From Bacteroidales bacterium UBA3143 (lineage in GTDB: Bacteria > Bacteroidota > Bacteroidia > Bacteroidales > Dysgonomonadaceae): DNA of 64,000 nucleotides. A program made the translations under genes and the position numbers. The notes beneath the pieces were generated by a model. That model searched no databases. It had not been told where the DNA came from and saw only the letters and a program-made list of their open reading frames with translations. Below are positions 25,759 through 35,817 of the stretch, piece after piece (position 1 is the stretch's first letter; the number at the start of each line of letters is the position of its first letter). Where the stretch lies: contig DEZB01000011.1 in NCBI GenBank assembly GCA_002364735.1, forward strand, positions 63,952 to 127,951. Direction: 5' to 3'.

Positions 25759-26867
25759 TTCAACAATAAATGTTGTAGTATTTCTTTTAATTTAGTCTCA
25801 AAAGTTTGAAGTGTAAATTCATTTTCATATTTTTTTCTGCCTGCAACCCCCATTTTAATTCTTAATTCTGAATGTTTAATCAGTAATTCGAGTTTCTCAG
25901 CAAATGCTTCCACGTTTTTTTGAGGAACTAAAAAACCTGTAATTCCATCTTCAATAACATCAGGAATCCCACCTTCGAAAGTAGATACTATTGGAATGGA
26001 ATATTGCATTGCTTCTAAATTTACTAAACCAAAAGTTTCGTTGTAAGTGGGAAATGCAAATATATCTGTTTTAGAAAAAATTGATATCTTATCCTGATTA
26101 TATTTTTTCCCTAAATATTTTACATGGTTTTCCAAGTTTAATTCATCAACTCTCTGTAAAAAACTTTTAATTGTTATATCTCCTTCTCCTCCTACAAAAG
26201 TACAATGAAAGGATGTTTTTTTGTTTTGAATAATTTTACAGGCTTCAAGCAATACATATACCCCCTTCGACTTCATCAAGTTTGATAAAAATAATATCTC
26301 AACTATTGCATTTGTGTTATTTTGCTTATTATTAATAATTTCTTTAATATTTTCTACATCAGGTATACCATTAGCGCAAATAAAAACATTGCTTTTCGTA
26401 ACAAAAGTATTTATGTCGTCGTACAAATAAGATGAAAGTAATATCACTTTGCTTTTTTTAAAAACATACTTATAAAGCAAGTAATTTACTTTTTTAGTTT
26501 CATTCTTTTTTATTCCTTTGCTGTGAATATGAAAAACCGTTTTTACTTTAAATAATTTGAGCAGAAAAACAAATGATACATCTTTATAAAATGCAATGCT
26601 CGAGATTGACAAAGCAAAATAACAGAGGTTAGGTTTATTTTTTGTTAGTTCAAGAAGTAATTTAAACCATGATACAACAAAACGCCATAATTTTAATACT
26701 TTAGTTTTACCTGTTTCATCTATTGATCGAGAAACAAGTAAATTGATATACCGTGCTTCGAAAGTATTATTTATTTCTTTGCTGTTTTTAATTAACTCTC
26801 CTACCATTGATACCCCATGTACTGGAGGTGGAAGATGAAGTAAGAATAATACATTATTATTTTTCAT
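25755..26867 (-). CDS. GT4 family glycosyltransferase
   Basis: A retaining GT-B glycosyltransferase of the surface-glycan assembly line. In 370 residues it shows an N-terminal LPPPVHGVSMVGELI loop of the acceptor domain, FHIHSKG, and the donor-site block FAFPTYNETFGLVNLEAMQYSIPIV, with the EX7E pattern typical of GT4. GIPDVIEDGITGFLVP follows. The gene overlaps its upstream neighbour by 11 nt and its downstream neighbour by 4 nt. Sugar and linkage unknown. Confidence 0.88.
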   Translation of the reverse strand: MKNNNVLFLLHLPPPVHGVSMVGELIKNSKEINNTFEARYINLLVSRSIDETGKTKVLKLWRFVVSWFKLLLELTKNKPNLCYFALSISSIAFYKDVSFVFLLKLFKVKTVFHIHSKGIKKNETKKVNYLLYKYVFKKSKVILLSSYLYDDINTFVTKSNVFICANGIPDVENIKEIINNKQNNTNAIVEILFLSNLMKSKGVYVLLEACKIIQNKKTSFHCTFVGGEGDITIKSFLQRVDELNLENHVKYLGKKYNQDKISIFSKTDIFAFPTYNETFGLVNLEAMQYSIPIVSTFEGGIPDVIEDGITGFLVPQKNVEAFAEKLELLIKHSELRIKMGVAGRKKYENEFTLQTFETKLKEILQHLLLN

Positions 26868-27996
26868 TATTATATATATCCAAATAAAAATTAGAGTATT
26901 CTTTTATCATTCTATCAAATGAGAAGTGTTCTGATACAAAATTATAAGCTTTTAATTTGAGTTCATCAATATCATAATGATTATTCTTTATGTTCTCAAA
27001 CAACTTCAATATATCATTTTCATTATCTAATTTGAATCTTAAAGGCCAATCAGTTGGGAAAGTTTCATCCAAACCTGGAGCATAACTTGCAATTACTGGA
27101 ACTTTAGCAAAAGAAGACTCAATTGAAACTAATGGTAATCCTTCAAAATGTGAAGGCATAAAAATAAAATCAAAATCATATAGTTTCTCAGATATATTTG
27201 GCACTGAATCATATACATAAACATTGTCATACTTTTTCTGTAATTCCAGAATATCATATAAATAATCTCCATTGCCAATAATATGAAAAACAAATATGTC
27301 TTGGTGCAATTTATTAATTTTATTAATTACGTTTATCAATGTATCAATACCTTTGTACAGAACAAATCTGCCACAAAAAGCTATATTTATTTTTTTATTA
27401 GAAGTTTTAAATGGATGCTTTTTCATTTCAGGTATTTTACATCCATTATAAATAACTTTTTGATTTGAAGAAATAGGTTGTTTGCAATCAATGCGCAACT
27501 TTTTATGTGCATTTAAAGCGCCTAATGATACACTTGCAATATGATCATCATGAAACGTTGACTCTGTAAATTTAGCGAATTTAGGATGAACACTCCATAA
27601 TTGTGTGCTATGGATTGTTCTCACAACAGCAGGTTTTTTAATATTAAGAAATGACAATATACGCATTGAAGAAGCAAGGACAAAATCAGGTAAATCTGTA
27701 TGAGAATGAACTATTTTAGGTTTATTTTTCCAAAGGAGATAAAATAGTTTTAGAGGTGCAAAAAACATACTAACTCTTTTTTTTCCTTTAAAAAGAGTAA
27801 TCATATCAATGTTTTTTTCTGCTAAGATTCTCTTTTTCTCATGTGCATAATTATTTTCTGTATTATATAATTCAACCACAGTGAATTTAAAGTTATTATT
27901 ATTTATATTCGATTTACAATGCTCGGTTAGTTGAAAAGCGACATTTTCTGAACCACCTAAGTGTATCGAAGTTATTAACTGATATATTGTGATCAT
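26857..27996 (-). CDS. GT4 family glycosyltransferase
   Basis: A 379-residue GT-B enzyme. The N terminus has SIHLGGSENVAFQL, the usual glycine-rich loop; HSHTDLPDFVLA and VIYNGCKIPEM lie in the acceptor domain and linker; and the donor domain has NIAFCGRFVLYKGIDTL and PSHFEGLPLVSIESSFAKVPVIAS. No membrane segment is seen. It follows the GT2 gene by 71 nt and overlaps the next GT4 gene by 11 nt. Confidence 0.88.
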   Translation of the reverse strand: MITIYQLITSIHLGGSENVAFQLTEHCKSNINNNNFKFTVVELYNTENNYAHEKKRILAEKNIDMITLFKGKKRVSMFFAPLKLFYLLWKNKPKIVHSHTDLPDFVLASSMRILSFLNIKKPAVVRTIHSTQLWSVHPKFAKFTESTFHDDHIASVSLGALNAHKKLRIDCKQPISSNQKVIYNGCKIPEMKKHPFKTSNKKINIAFCGRFVLYKGIDTLINVINKINKLHQDIFVFHIIGNGDYLYDILELQKKYDNVYVYDSVPNISEKLYDFDFIFMPSHFEGLPLVSIESSFAKVPVIASYAPGLDETFPTDWPLRFKLDNENDILKLFENIKNNHYDIDELKLKAYNFVSEHFSFDRMIKEYSNFYLDIYNNEK

Positions 27997-28067
27997 ATTG
28001 AAAAAGTTTTATCTTTAATTATTCCAAAATATTAATTGTAATTCTGTTAATGACCAATATAAGGAGC

Positions 28068-28934
28068 TTAGTTTTTAAATCTTGACCATAAGAATGGAAA
28101 AAAAGTTTTTAACCAAAGCATTACAAATGAATAGGGTAAAAATAATGGGAAGTGCTTTTTTATATAATAAAGATATTCCCTATATGCTAAACCCTTTGGA
28201 CTCTTTAAATAAGCAATTCGTTCTTTTAAAGAAGTATAGTGAGACTTCCAGTTTTCACCATGATCATGCACACATATTCCTCCAACGTTAGGAGCTAAAT
28301 ACACTGGTATATTCTTTTTTATAGCTTGTAATGAATAGTCAAAATCAGCTATTCCGTGCGTATATTGTTCATCAAATATGCCAATAGTATCTACTGTCTC
28401 TTTACTTATCCACAATATATTGGCATTTGTCAATTCACATTGTTGAGGAACATTTTTTGGGGTTAATAGTTTACTTCGAACAACAAAATGATTAGTAATT
28501 AATCCATATCCACCATAAGTGGTCTGGTTTGTATTCTTATCAATTGTTGCTCCAGAATATATGCCAGTTTTCTTATTCTTTTTTAAAGCATATTTGTCTG
28601 TTTCTATCAAATGATTAAGAAAATCATTATGAAGCACCACATCATCATTTAGTAATAGAAATGCGTCGTAATTTTCACGTTCTAATGCAGTTCTCCATGC
28701 CAAACGCATTCCCCCTGCCCAAAACAAGTTCCCAGCTCCTTTAATTATATTTACCTGAGGGAAAAAATCTTTAACTGCATCACTTGTCCCATCCGTCGAA
28801 CCATCATCAACTAAATAGATCTCGAACTTTAATCCCTCAGGGATATATGCTTGAAAGAATGATTGCAAACAAGCTATAGTTTTACTTTTGCGATTAAAAC
28901 ATGTAAGTAAAACAGCAATTTTTTTATTTTCCAT
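28068..28934 (-). CDS. GT2 family glycosyltransferase
   Basis: An inverting GT-A enzyme of 288 residues. I prefer the ATG at 28934, giving MENKKIAVLLTCFNR, over one at 28961 that adds nine charged residues; both overlap the upstream Wzy-like gene. GT2 motifs are VLLTCFNRKSKT, YLVDDGSTDGT and the metal-binding LNDDVVLHNDF, preceded by NLFWAGGMRLAW, a pattern seen in rhamnosyl- and related transferases. A hydrophobic segment close to the C terminus may touch the membrane. Confidence 0.85.
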   Translation of the reverse strand: MENKKIAVLLTCFNRKSKTIACLQSFFQAYIPEGLKFEIYLVDDGSTDGTSDAVKDFFPQVNIIKGAGNLFWAGGMRLAWRTALERENYDAFLLLNDDVVLHNDFLNHLIETDKYALKKNKKTGIYSGATIDKNTNQTTYGGYGLITNHFVVRSKLLTPKNVPQQCELTNANILWISKETVDTIGIFDEQYTHGIADFDYSLQAIKKNIPVYLAPNVGGICVHDHGENWKSHYTSLKERIAYLKSPKGLAYREYLYYIKKHFPLFLPYSFVMLWLKTFFPFLWSRFKN

Positions 28935-30255
28935 TATCTTCTTTTTCTCTATATTTTTCATAATTTAGATATCGATTGTCAAAAACACCTCTAATCCAAA
29001 TAGTAACTTCATTATTATTCATCATCCTAAATGAGTGCGAAAAGCACAGACCTATCAATACCCATAAAATAAAATAGTTTAAAGAAAAGTTATTTACATC
29101 TTCTACCCAAGAATACAACCATCTAAAAGCAACAAATAGTCCCAACATTTTAGCATAAATATTTTTAGATCGGTTAATTGCCAAGAAACTTGCTCTATAA
29201 AAAATTAAAAGATATAGTATGATGCCTAACACACCTGTCCATGTGAAAACGTTTAAGATCCCAACCTCATTCTCAAGTCTTTCATCTCTTCCTGTAAATT
29301 CATACGCTAAGGGACCAAAATTATCAGAATCATTTCCTCTTGCAGGTGTTCTGCCGAAAAAGATATAATCATTATTAATTGCAGATTGAAGAACTTCTAC
29401 ATATAAAAAGGTACGTGTATCGGCTGTAACATTAATTTTATTACGATCACCTTCATCATCCATACCTGTAGCCTGAAATTCTCCTAAATACTCACCAACA
29501 TTAAAAACATTAAAAACTCCCGTAACTGCCAAAGTTAAAAATACAAAAGGAGCGATTATCAATAGAATTCGTATTCCTTCTAAAAATTTAACAGATAATT
29601 TTTCTTTAAAATAATATATTAATAGAATAAAAAAAGGAAAACCAAATTTTATTACATTACTTCTGGCCCCTAAATCTGCACCAAAAACGATTGCTGTAAA
29701 AAATAATAGGATTAATCTTTGTTTAAAACTTAGAGCTGGTAAGAACAACAACAAAAAACTTATAGGCATAAGAAAGAATCCAAAAGAATCAGTTCTAATT
29801 AATAACATAAGAATCATGAAAAGAGGTAATCCATATTTTATATATTTTGAGAGAATGGATTGCACAACAACTTTATTTGTGGTTGAATATACAGTAATAG
29901 GTAATAATAGTGCCATCGAATTATTTACTAATCCTTTCCAATCCCAATACAATTCTGCAACAAAAGCACCACGCAAAATACAAATTACCATCCAAAATAA
30001 GTATAGATTTATTACCAGTAAATTTTTTTTATTCCTTTCATCTAAGAAGTACTTATTTGATAAAAAGAAAAGAGCAAGAAAAGAAAATATTATTATCCAC
30101 CAAATTACTGTTACATGTAAATAGGTCAAATATGGTAAATTACTTGAAGGATATGGTAAAATACTATATATTGCTATAAATAGAATTCCATATGGTAACA
30201 CATAAGCAACGAAATGTTTCAGTGTATATTTCATTTTTATTTTTCGGTAGTCCAC
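28924..30255 (-). CDS. wzy: Wzy-like O-antigen/polysaccharide polymerase
   Basis: Multi-pass membrane protein of 443 residues with about 10-12 predicted helices and one long soluble loop (about 250-340, including GRTPARGNDSDNFGPLAYEFTGRDERLENEVGILNVF), a layout typical of O-antigen ligase/polymerase proteins. Together with the flippase, Wza and Wzc this completes a Wzx/Wzy-type pathway. Start is uncertain: ATG at 30255 or at 30234 (MKYTLKHF). Identity rests on topology and context, since Wzy sequences are poorly conserved. Confidence 0.7.
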   Translation of the reverse strand: MDYRKIKMKYTLKHFVAYVLPYGILFIAIYSILPYPSSNLPYLTYLHVTVIWWIIIFSFLALFFLSNKYFLDERNKKNLLVINLYLFWMVICILRGAFVAELYWDWKGLVNNSMALLLPITVYSTTNKVVVQSILSKYIKYGLPLFMILMLLIRTDSFGFFLMPISFLLLFLPALSFKQRLILLFFTAIVFGADLGARSNVIKFGFPFFILLIYYFKEKLSVKFLEGIRILLIIAPFVFLTLAVTGVFNVFNVGEYLGEFQATGMDDEGDRNKINVTADTRTFLYVEVLQSAINNDYIFFGRTPARGNDSDNFGPLAYEFTGRDERLENEVGILNVFTWTGVLGIILYLLIFYRASFLAINRSKNIYAKMLGLFVAFRWLYSWVEDVNNFSLNYFILWVLIGLCFSHSFRMMNNNEVTIWIRGVFDNRYLNYEKYREKEDNGK

Positions 30256-30260
30256 AGATA

Positions 30261-31538
30261 CTAATTATGTTGTTTAATTATTTCTTTATAAATATCTAAA
30301 TATTGATTGGTAATTAAATCTTTGTCATGTCTTCTTAATGCTATTGTATTTGCATTCTCACTCAATTTCATGGCTAAACTATCATTTTCAAAAATTCGAT
30401 TAATTTGATAAGCTAACATATTATAATCTCCCGATGGAAAGAACAATGCACTTTCTTCATCCTTGACCATAGACATTACTCCGCCTACTGGAGAAACAAC
30501 TGAAGGTGTACCTATCATCATCGCCTCTCCTAATGCATTGGGACTATTTTCAACAAAAGAAGCGAGAACAAAAACATGAGCTTTTTTATATTCAATAACC
30601 ATTTCATCCTCATTTAGCCTTGGAAGTAAAATAACATTATTTTCTAACTTTAAATTTATAATTTCTCTTCTCAAAAAGTTGCTATAGTCTTCCGCAATTA
30701 AATGTCTCTTAAACATAGAAGACTTTAATTTAAAATCAGATAATGGTGCGACAATTTGAATGTTTGGATAGTTAACTTTAAGGATTGCAATAGCTTTCAT
30801 TAAAACATGTAATCCTTTTAGAGGATATGCTGATGATGAAATGAAAACTCGAAAAGGATTACAATTTTTTATATTCCAGCTATTACTATAAAAAGATTTA
30901 CGGAGCATTTCATCTCCGTGAAAATAATGTGCAGATGGATTAAATGTCGCAACTTGAGTCTTATCCCATAACGTTCTACCTATAAAATACTGATTAATTT
31001 GTAAGATTTCTCTTTCAATATCCATATATTTCTCCCATCTCTTTAAAGCTCCTTTAACCCCACCTCGACCCAATAAATTTTTGAGTGATCTATACTTATT
31101 TAATTTAATGGTTGCCACGCTGTATTTTAAAAATAAATAGCATGGATGGATTAGTCCTTGTATAGAACATACAATAGGTATTCTATTATCTATATACTTT
31201 CGTAACAAACCAAAATTAATTTCTACTCCATGAATATGGATTATATCTGGTTTAAAATCATCTATTACTAACTTATAATTCTTTATCAATGATTTATTTA
31301 ATTGATTTAAATTATCTCCTGACTTTATAGGCACTGAATAATAATGTATATTATCAAAACTTTTCTTTTGATATGTTCCGTTTATTACAGGTGTAACAGA
31401 ACCTAATTGGATATTTTGATTCTTTTTTAAAGATACAAAAAGAGGAATTGTCCAAGAAGAATTTTTTTCTGGACGACCCTTCACAAAATTATAAAAAGGT
31501 TCAAATACACCCCAAGTAATCCACAATATTCGCGTCAT
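30261..31538 (-). CDS. GT4 family glycosyltransferase
   Basis: A 425-residue GT-B enzyme. The acceptor-domain block IIHIHGVEINFGLL and IVCSIQGLIHP precede a donor domain with VFISSSAYPLKGLHVLMKAI and FVLASFVENSPNALGEAMMIGTPSVVSPVGG, where Glu residues flank the nucleotide-sugar site. The gene is packed between the GT2 gene (19 nt) and the Wzy-like gene (5 nt). Sugar specificity cannot be inferred. Confidence 0.88.
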   Translation of the reverse strand: MTRILWITWGVFEPFYNFVKGRPEKNSSWTIPLFVSLKKNQNIQLGSVTPVINGTYQKKSFDNIHYYSVPIKSGDNLNQLNKSLIKNYKLVIDDFKPDIIHIHGVEINFGLLRKYIDNRIPIVCSIQGLIHPCYLFLKYSVATIKLNKYRSLKNLLGRGGVKGALKRWEKYMDIEREILQINQYFIGRTLWDKTQVATFNPSAHYFHGDEMLRKSFYSNSWNIKNCNPFRVFISSSAYPLKGLHVLMKAIAILKVNYPNIQIVAPLSDFKLKSSMFKRHLIAEDYSNFLRREIINLKLENNVILLPRLNEDEMVIEYKKAHVFVLASFVENSPNALGEAMMIGTPSVVSPVGGVMSMVKDEESALFFPSGDYNMLAYQINRIFENDSLAMKLSENANTIALRRHDKDLITNQYLDIYKEIIKQHN

Positions 31539-31557
31539 TTCATTTTTAAATTTATTT

Positions 31558-32478
31558 TTACCTACTTGTATGTGTTTTATATTTTGAATACCAATAAAAA
31601 AAGCTTAACTTATAAAGTATTCTTTGTCCTTTATAACCTTTTATTCCCTTCCAATAATAAGTTAACCAATGTTCGTAAAATATGGAAAGATCAATCAAAT
31701 TAAATACATTAAGATTGTTTTTTCTATATTTCTCAAATATTGCTAAAATCTCTTTGTTCCTTAAATCCTCAATTAAAGGACCCCTCGATATTGAATTACT
31801 ATGAACACGGTATTTCACCGTATTTTTATTCATAAAATATATTCTATATCCATTTAAGTTCACCCTATATATAAGAGGCATATCATCATAAATACGATAA
31901 TCTTCATCAAAATAATCTATCTCTTTCAATAAATTTCGGCATATAAAAAAAGTAGGAGAATTTAAAAATTCTGGCCATCGAATGTATGCTTTTAATTGAC
32001 TTGCAAAAGTTTTAGCGGAAAAATAGAATAGTAAACCTTTATTTGGCTCATTTGACTTTTCATTTAAAACACCTCTACAGTTCATTTCTAATAAATTTGA
32101 AACGACAAACTTAGCTTCTGGATTTTCTTTTATGAAAAATAAATTATCTTCAATACATCTTTCCAACAAATAATCATCAGCAGCAATAAATTTAATCCAT
32201 TCGCCTTTCGATCTTTTCACGCCTCTATTGCAATTCGATGGGATTCCAGTGTTTTTTTTAGCCGTAATAATCTTAGTTCTAACAAAGCTATACTTATTCT
32301 TTTTAAGCCAACATTCACATAGCTCTAAGGTATTATCTGTTGAACAATCATCGGTAATTATCAACTCAATATTTGAGTAAGTCTGTTTTCTCACACTCTC
32401 TAATGTTTCTAAAACAAATTTTGAACTATTGTATGTAACAACAATTACTGACACCAAAGGTTGATTAATTACTTCCAT
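31558..32478 (-). CDS. GT2 family glycosyltransferase
   Basis: A 306-residue GT-A enzyme with the usual N-terminal signature VSVIVVTYNSSKFVLETLESV, the donor-binding IITDDCSTDNTLEL and the metal-binding AADDYLL within GEWIKFIAADDY. The start overlaps the end of the flippase gene by 14 nt, so translation is probably coupled. No membrane segment is evident. Confidence 0.88.
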   Translation of the reverse strand: MEVINQPLVSVIVVTYNSSKFVLETLESVRKQTYSNIELIITDDCSTDNTLELCECWLKKNKYSFVRTKIITAKKNTGIPSNCNRGVKRSKGEWIKFIAADDYLLERCIEDNLFFIKENPEAKFVVSNLLEMNCRGVLNEKSNEPNKGLLFYFSAKTFASQLKAYIRWPEFLNSPTFFICRNLLKEIDYFDEDYRIYDDMPLIYRVNLNGYRIYFMNKNTVKYRVHSNSISRGPLIEDLRNKEILAIFEKYRKNNLNVFNLIDLSIFYEHWLTYYWKGIKGYKGQRILYKLSFFYWYSKYKTHTSR

Positions 32479-33979
32479 TTTTTACGTTATTATTTTTTCT
32501 TTTTTGATTGAGGAAATCTTTAATTACTTGCTTCATTGCAATTCTTTTCTCTAATTCATTCAAAGAGTACCAACCAGAAATAATAATTAATACCACACCG
32601 ACTATATAAGGGTAAGGCTGATTTAAAAACTGTACAGCTACAAAACTTATTAAAGCTAATGTCAATTGAATAAAAAACAATACCAAGAAAGATCTACCAA
32701 ATGAGAAACCGTATTTTATCTTAGCAATCACATATACCTGAATCAGGTAAAAAATATATGTTATAAGAAAAGAAAATCCTAAACCTGTCAATCCATAAAA
32801 ATAATAACCAAGCATATTAAACAACAGCGTATAACAATTCCCTATTAATTCATTCCAAAAGTATAATCTACTCGCACCTTTAGCTAAAAAGACAAATGCT
32901 ACTGCCCAACTTCCTGCTTTAAAAAACATACCTAATGCAGCCCAATATATCATACCTGTGACAGCAATAAATTGTGTAGAATATAGTAGTATAACAGCCC
33001 AATTAATAAATACCAAAAAAGCAATTAAAATAGGGGCTAATATTAGCACAGCAATTTCTGCTTGTTGATTCATACTTTGCTTACACAATTTATCATCATT
33101 AGCTACCGCAGCTAACCGAGGATAGTAATCTGTTCCCATTGCTGTGAAAATCATACCAACATAAGTACCAATTATGGTAAATCCTGCTGTATACAATCCT
33201 ACATCAGTAACATTTCCAGTTCTACTTATATAAATACGTAGTAAATAAGCTGATGCAACTGTTACTAAACCACTTAAACTAATAGCAAATCCCATCGCAA
33301 GCATGTCTTTTCCCTCTGCTATGGTTGTAGCTTTTGTTACCTTTATGGATTTTATTCTCACCTTACGAGCAAAATACCATGAAAAAAATAAAGCAGATAG
33401 TGAAGTTAAAATTATTACAGGAACAATGCCATTTACACCAAATTTATAATACAAAGGAACAGTTATTAATAAACCTACAAAACTACCATAGAGGTTTGCT
33501 TTTGCTAAAAACTGCAATTTACGGAGTCCTTGCAATAGCACCATCTGTCCTGAACTTAATTGATTAAAAAGTAACGTAATTGAAATCCAAATAAACGCTA
33601 CTGTATAATTTTTATTTCCAAATGTAATTTGACTCAACCAAGGAGACATAACTAAAGTCAAAACAGCACCCAATATCCCAGTAATCCACACCAATCTGCG
33701 TACAACTGTTATTACAGTTGAAATACGCTGTTCTTTATATGTTGCATTTGATTCTGAAATATTTTTCACGGCGCTCGTACCTAATCCAAAATTGGTTAAT
33801 GCTGATATAAAACCAGTAGTAGAAGTGAGTAATCCAACAACACCCATTCCAGAGGGTCCTAATAAAACGGCAACAAATTTTGATCGAATTATTGAGATAA
33901 TTATCTGAAACACCTGAACGCCACCAAAAAGAGAAGTGGCTTTCATAATTTGTCGATAGGATGTTTGATGTTCACTCAT
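32465..33979 (-). CDS. wzx: Wzx-type oligosaccharide flippase
   Basis: A 504-residue MOP-superfamily exporter with about 12-14 hydrophobic helices, predicted to flip lipid-linked repeat units across the inner membrane. The N-terminal MKATSLFGGVQVFQIIISIIRSKFVAVLLGPSGMGVVGLL segment, where a charged start precedes paired helices and a PSGMGVVG loop, is characteristic of the polysaccharide-biosynthesis flippases. It lies 6 nt after the aminotransferase gene. A second flippase at 44125 belongs to another module. Confidence 0.88.
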   Translation of the reverse strand: MSEHQTSYRQIMKATSLFGGVQVFQIIISIIRSKFVAVLLGPSGMGVVGLLTSTTGFISALTNFGLGTSAVKNISESNATYKEQRISTVITVVRRLVWITGILGAVLTLVMSPWLSQITFGNKNYTVAFIWISITLLFNQLSSGQMVLLQGLRKLQFLAKANLYGSFVGLLITVPLYYKFGVNGIVPVIILTSLSALFFSWYFARKVRIKSIKVTKATTIAEGKDMLAMGFAISLSGLVTVASAYLLRIYISRTGNVTDVGLYTAGFTIIGTYVGMIFTAMGTDYYPRLAAVANDDKLCKQSMNQQAEIAVLILAPILIAFLVFINWAVILLYSTQFIAVTGMIYWAALGMFFKAGSWAVAFVFLAKGASRLYFWNELIGNCYTLLFNMLGYYFYGLTGLGFSFLITYIFYLIQVYVIAKIKYGFSFGRSFLVLFFIQLTLALISFVAVQFLNQPYPYIVGVVLIIISGWYSLNELEKRIAMKQVIKDFLNQKRKNNNVKNGSN

Positions 33980-33985
33980 TATGTA

Positions 33986-35098
33986 TTAAACTTTGGAAAT
34001 TTTGAAAGAGTTTATAGTTTTAACTACAATTTCAACTTCGTCATCAGTTATAACATGACTTATAGGTAAACTTAATTCTTCATTGTGTATTTTCTCTGTT
34101 ATCGGATATGTAAGATAATTCCATTCAATATAGGCTTTTTGTTTGTGAGGAGCAACAGGATAATGAATGAGTGTTCTCACACCATTAATATTGAGATGTT
34201 GTTCAAGCTCATTGCGTTTTTTACATAAAACAGGAAACACATGAAAAACGTGTGAATCCCAATCATCAATAATAGGCAAAGTCAGTGCATCATTCTTAAT
34301 ATTATCGATATAATAACGCGCAACATCTTTTCTACGATTATTATCTTCATCAATGTATTTAAGTTTTACACGTAATATAGCAGCTTGAATTTCGTCTAAT
34401 CTACTATTTAAACCCTTGTAATCAAACTGATACTTTATAGTTGAACCATAATTTCCCAAAATCCTAACTACATCCGCAAGTTCTTTGTCATCTGTAGATA
34501 CTGCTCCAGCATCACCTAAAGCTCCTAAATTTTTACTGGGATAAAAACTATGACCTGCAGCATCACCTAATGATCCTGTTTTTCTTTTTTTATATTTACA
34601 GCCCACTGCTTGAGCATTATCTTCAATTAATTTTAAATTATATTTTTCACATATTCTTCCAATTTTATCAGTATACGCACATTGTCCGTACAAGTGAACA
34701 ATCATGATTGCTTTGGTTTTATTTGTAATCGCTGATTCAATTAAATTATCATCAATTTGAAATGTTTTAATATTAGGCTCAATTAATACAGGGACTAAAT
34801 TATTATCAGTGATAGCCAATATCGAAGCAATATAAGTATTTGCAGGAACAATAATCTCATCCCCTTCTTTAAATAGACCTCTCTCAATATATCCTTTTAT
34901 AATTAGTCGAAGCGCATCTAATCCATTTGCTACACCTACACAATACTTCGATCCAATAAATTCACTATACTCCTTTTCAAAATTTTTATTCTCTTCCCCT
35001 TGAAGATACCAACCTGAGTCTACCACTTTGGCTATAGCATTGTGAATCTCATCAGAATATTTCTGTGTGATTTTTTTTAAACTAAGAAATTCAACCAT
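33986..35098 (-). CDS. DegT/DnrJ/EryC1/StrS sugar aminotransferase, FdtB/QdtB-like
   Basis: A PLP enzyme that probably aminates the 3-keto sugar produced by the FdtA-type ketoisomerases, giving dTDP-3-amino-3,6-dideoxyhexose. I use the ATG at 35098 (MVEFLSLKKIT); another at 35110 adds four residues. Motifs are SGWYLQGEENKNFE, the VANGLDAL PLP-phosphate loop, EDNAQAVG with the PLP-binding Asp, and the Schiff-base Lys in GHSFYPSKNLGALGDAGA. Length 370 is normal. Whether the product is Fuc3N-, Qui3N- or otherwise configured is not decidable. Confidence 0.87.
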   Translation of the reverse strand: MVEFLSLKKITQKYSDEIHNAIAKVVDSGWYLQGEENKNFEKEYSEFIGSKYCVGVANGLDALRLIIKGYIERGLFKEGDEIIVPANTYIASILAITDNNLVPVLIEPNIKTFQIDDNLIESAITNKTKAIMIVHLYGQCAYTDKIGRICEKYNLKLIEDNAQAVGCKYKKRKTGSLGDAAGHSFYPSKNLGALGDAGAVSTDDKELADVVRILGNYGSTIKYQFDYKGLNSRLDEIQAAILRVKLKYIDEDNNRRKDVARYYIDNIKNDALTLPIIDDWDSHVFHVFPVLCKKRNELEQHLNINGVRTLIHYPVAPHKQKAYIEWNYLTYPITEKIHNEELSLPISHVITDDEVEIVVKTINSFKISKV

Positions 35099-35391
35099 TT
35101 TATTTATCAATACTGCTCTTATATAACTATTATGCTTATCCTAAAATTTTTTCTGTTTATAGTAATATTTTTCTAATTGTTGAATTCCAACTATTAGGTA
35201 TTAATTCCGACTTATATAAAATTTATCCGTAGTATAAATGTGGCAACTATTCATTTAAGTATTCTCATTAAGAAAAACCTTTCTAAACTGATTATTACTA
35301 TTTTATATCTCTTTTATATCTGCATAAAAAAATTATTTAGAATCACATGATCAAGCACATACATTTTAGGGATTAAAGTGTCTTCTAAAAC

Positions 35392-35811
35392 TTACTTCTC
35401 ATTTTTATATGCCTTAAACTCATTGTAATGCCTTATGTAATCTTCTTCTTTATAACGAACTGATGCTAAAACTAAACATACAGAACCTGATGAAAAATTA
35501 TCTATGTTTTTCCAGATGCCAGGAACGATTAGTAATCCGTAAGAAGGTCTATTTAGTGTGAAAGTTCTTTTACTCTTACCATCATCTATCGTTACATCAA
35601 AACTACCACTTGCTGCTACAATAAACTGCTGAAGTTCTTTATGGGCATGTCCACCCCGAGACTCTCCACTTGGAACATCATATAAATAAAATACTCTTTT
35701 TACATCAAACGGTATTGTGTCTAAATTTTCTATCACACTTATGCTCCCTTTTACATTATGATGCTTATTAATTTCTAACAATGAACAATTATTTACTGTT
35801 GATGATTTCAT
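35392..35811 (-). CDS. fdtA: FdtA/QdtA-type sugar 3,4-ketoisomerase (active-site HAH intact)
   Basis: A 139-residue cupin (WxcM-like) that should convert dTDP-4-keto-6-deoxyglucose into the 3-keto isomer. The cupin strand carries SRGGHAHKELQQF, with the two His residues (55 and 57) corresponding to those shown to be catalytic in FdtA. A Tyr-containing LIVPGIWKNIDNFSSGSVCLVLAS segment and the C-terminal YIRHYNEF motif are also conserved. It lies 6 nt after a second, similar gene and before the aminotransferase, so the three form a pathway. Confidence 0.88.
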   Translation of the reverse strand: MKSSTVNNCSLLEINKHHNVKGSISVIENLDTIPFDVKRVFYLYDVPSGESRGGHAHKELQQFIVAASGSFDVTIDDGKSKRTFTLNRPSYGLLIVPGIWKNIDNFSSGSVCLVLASVRYKEEDYIRHYNEFKAYKNEK

Positions 35812-35817
35812 ATATAA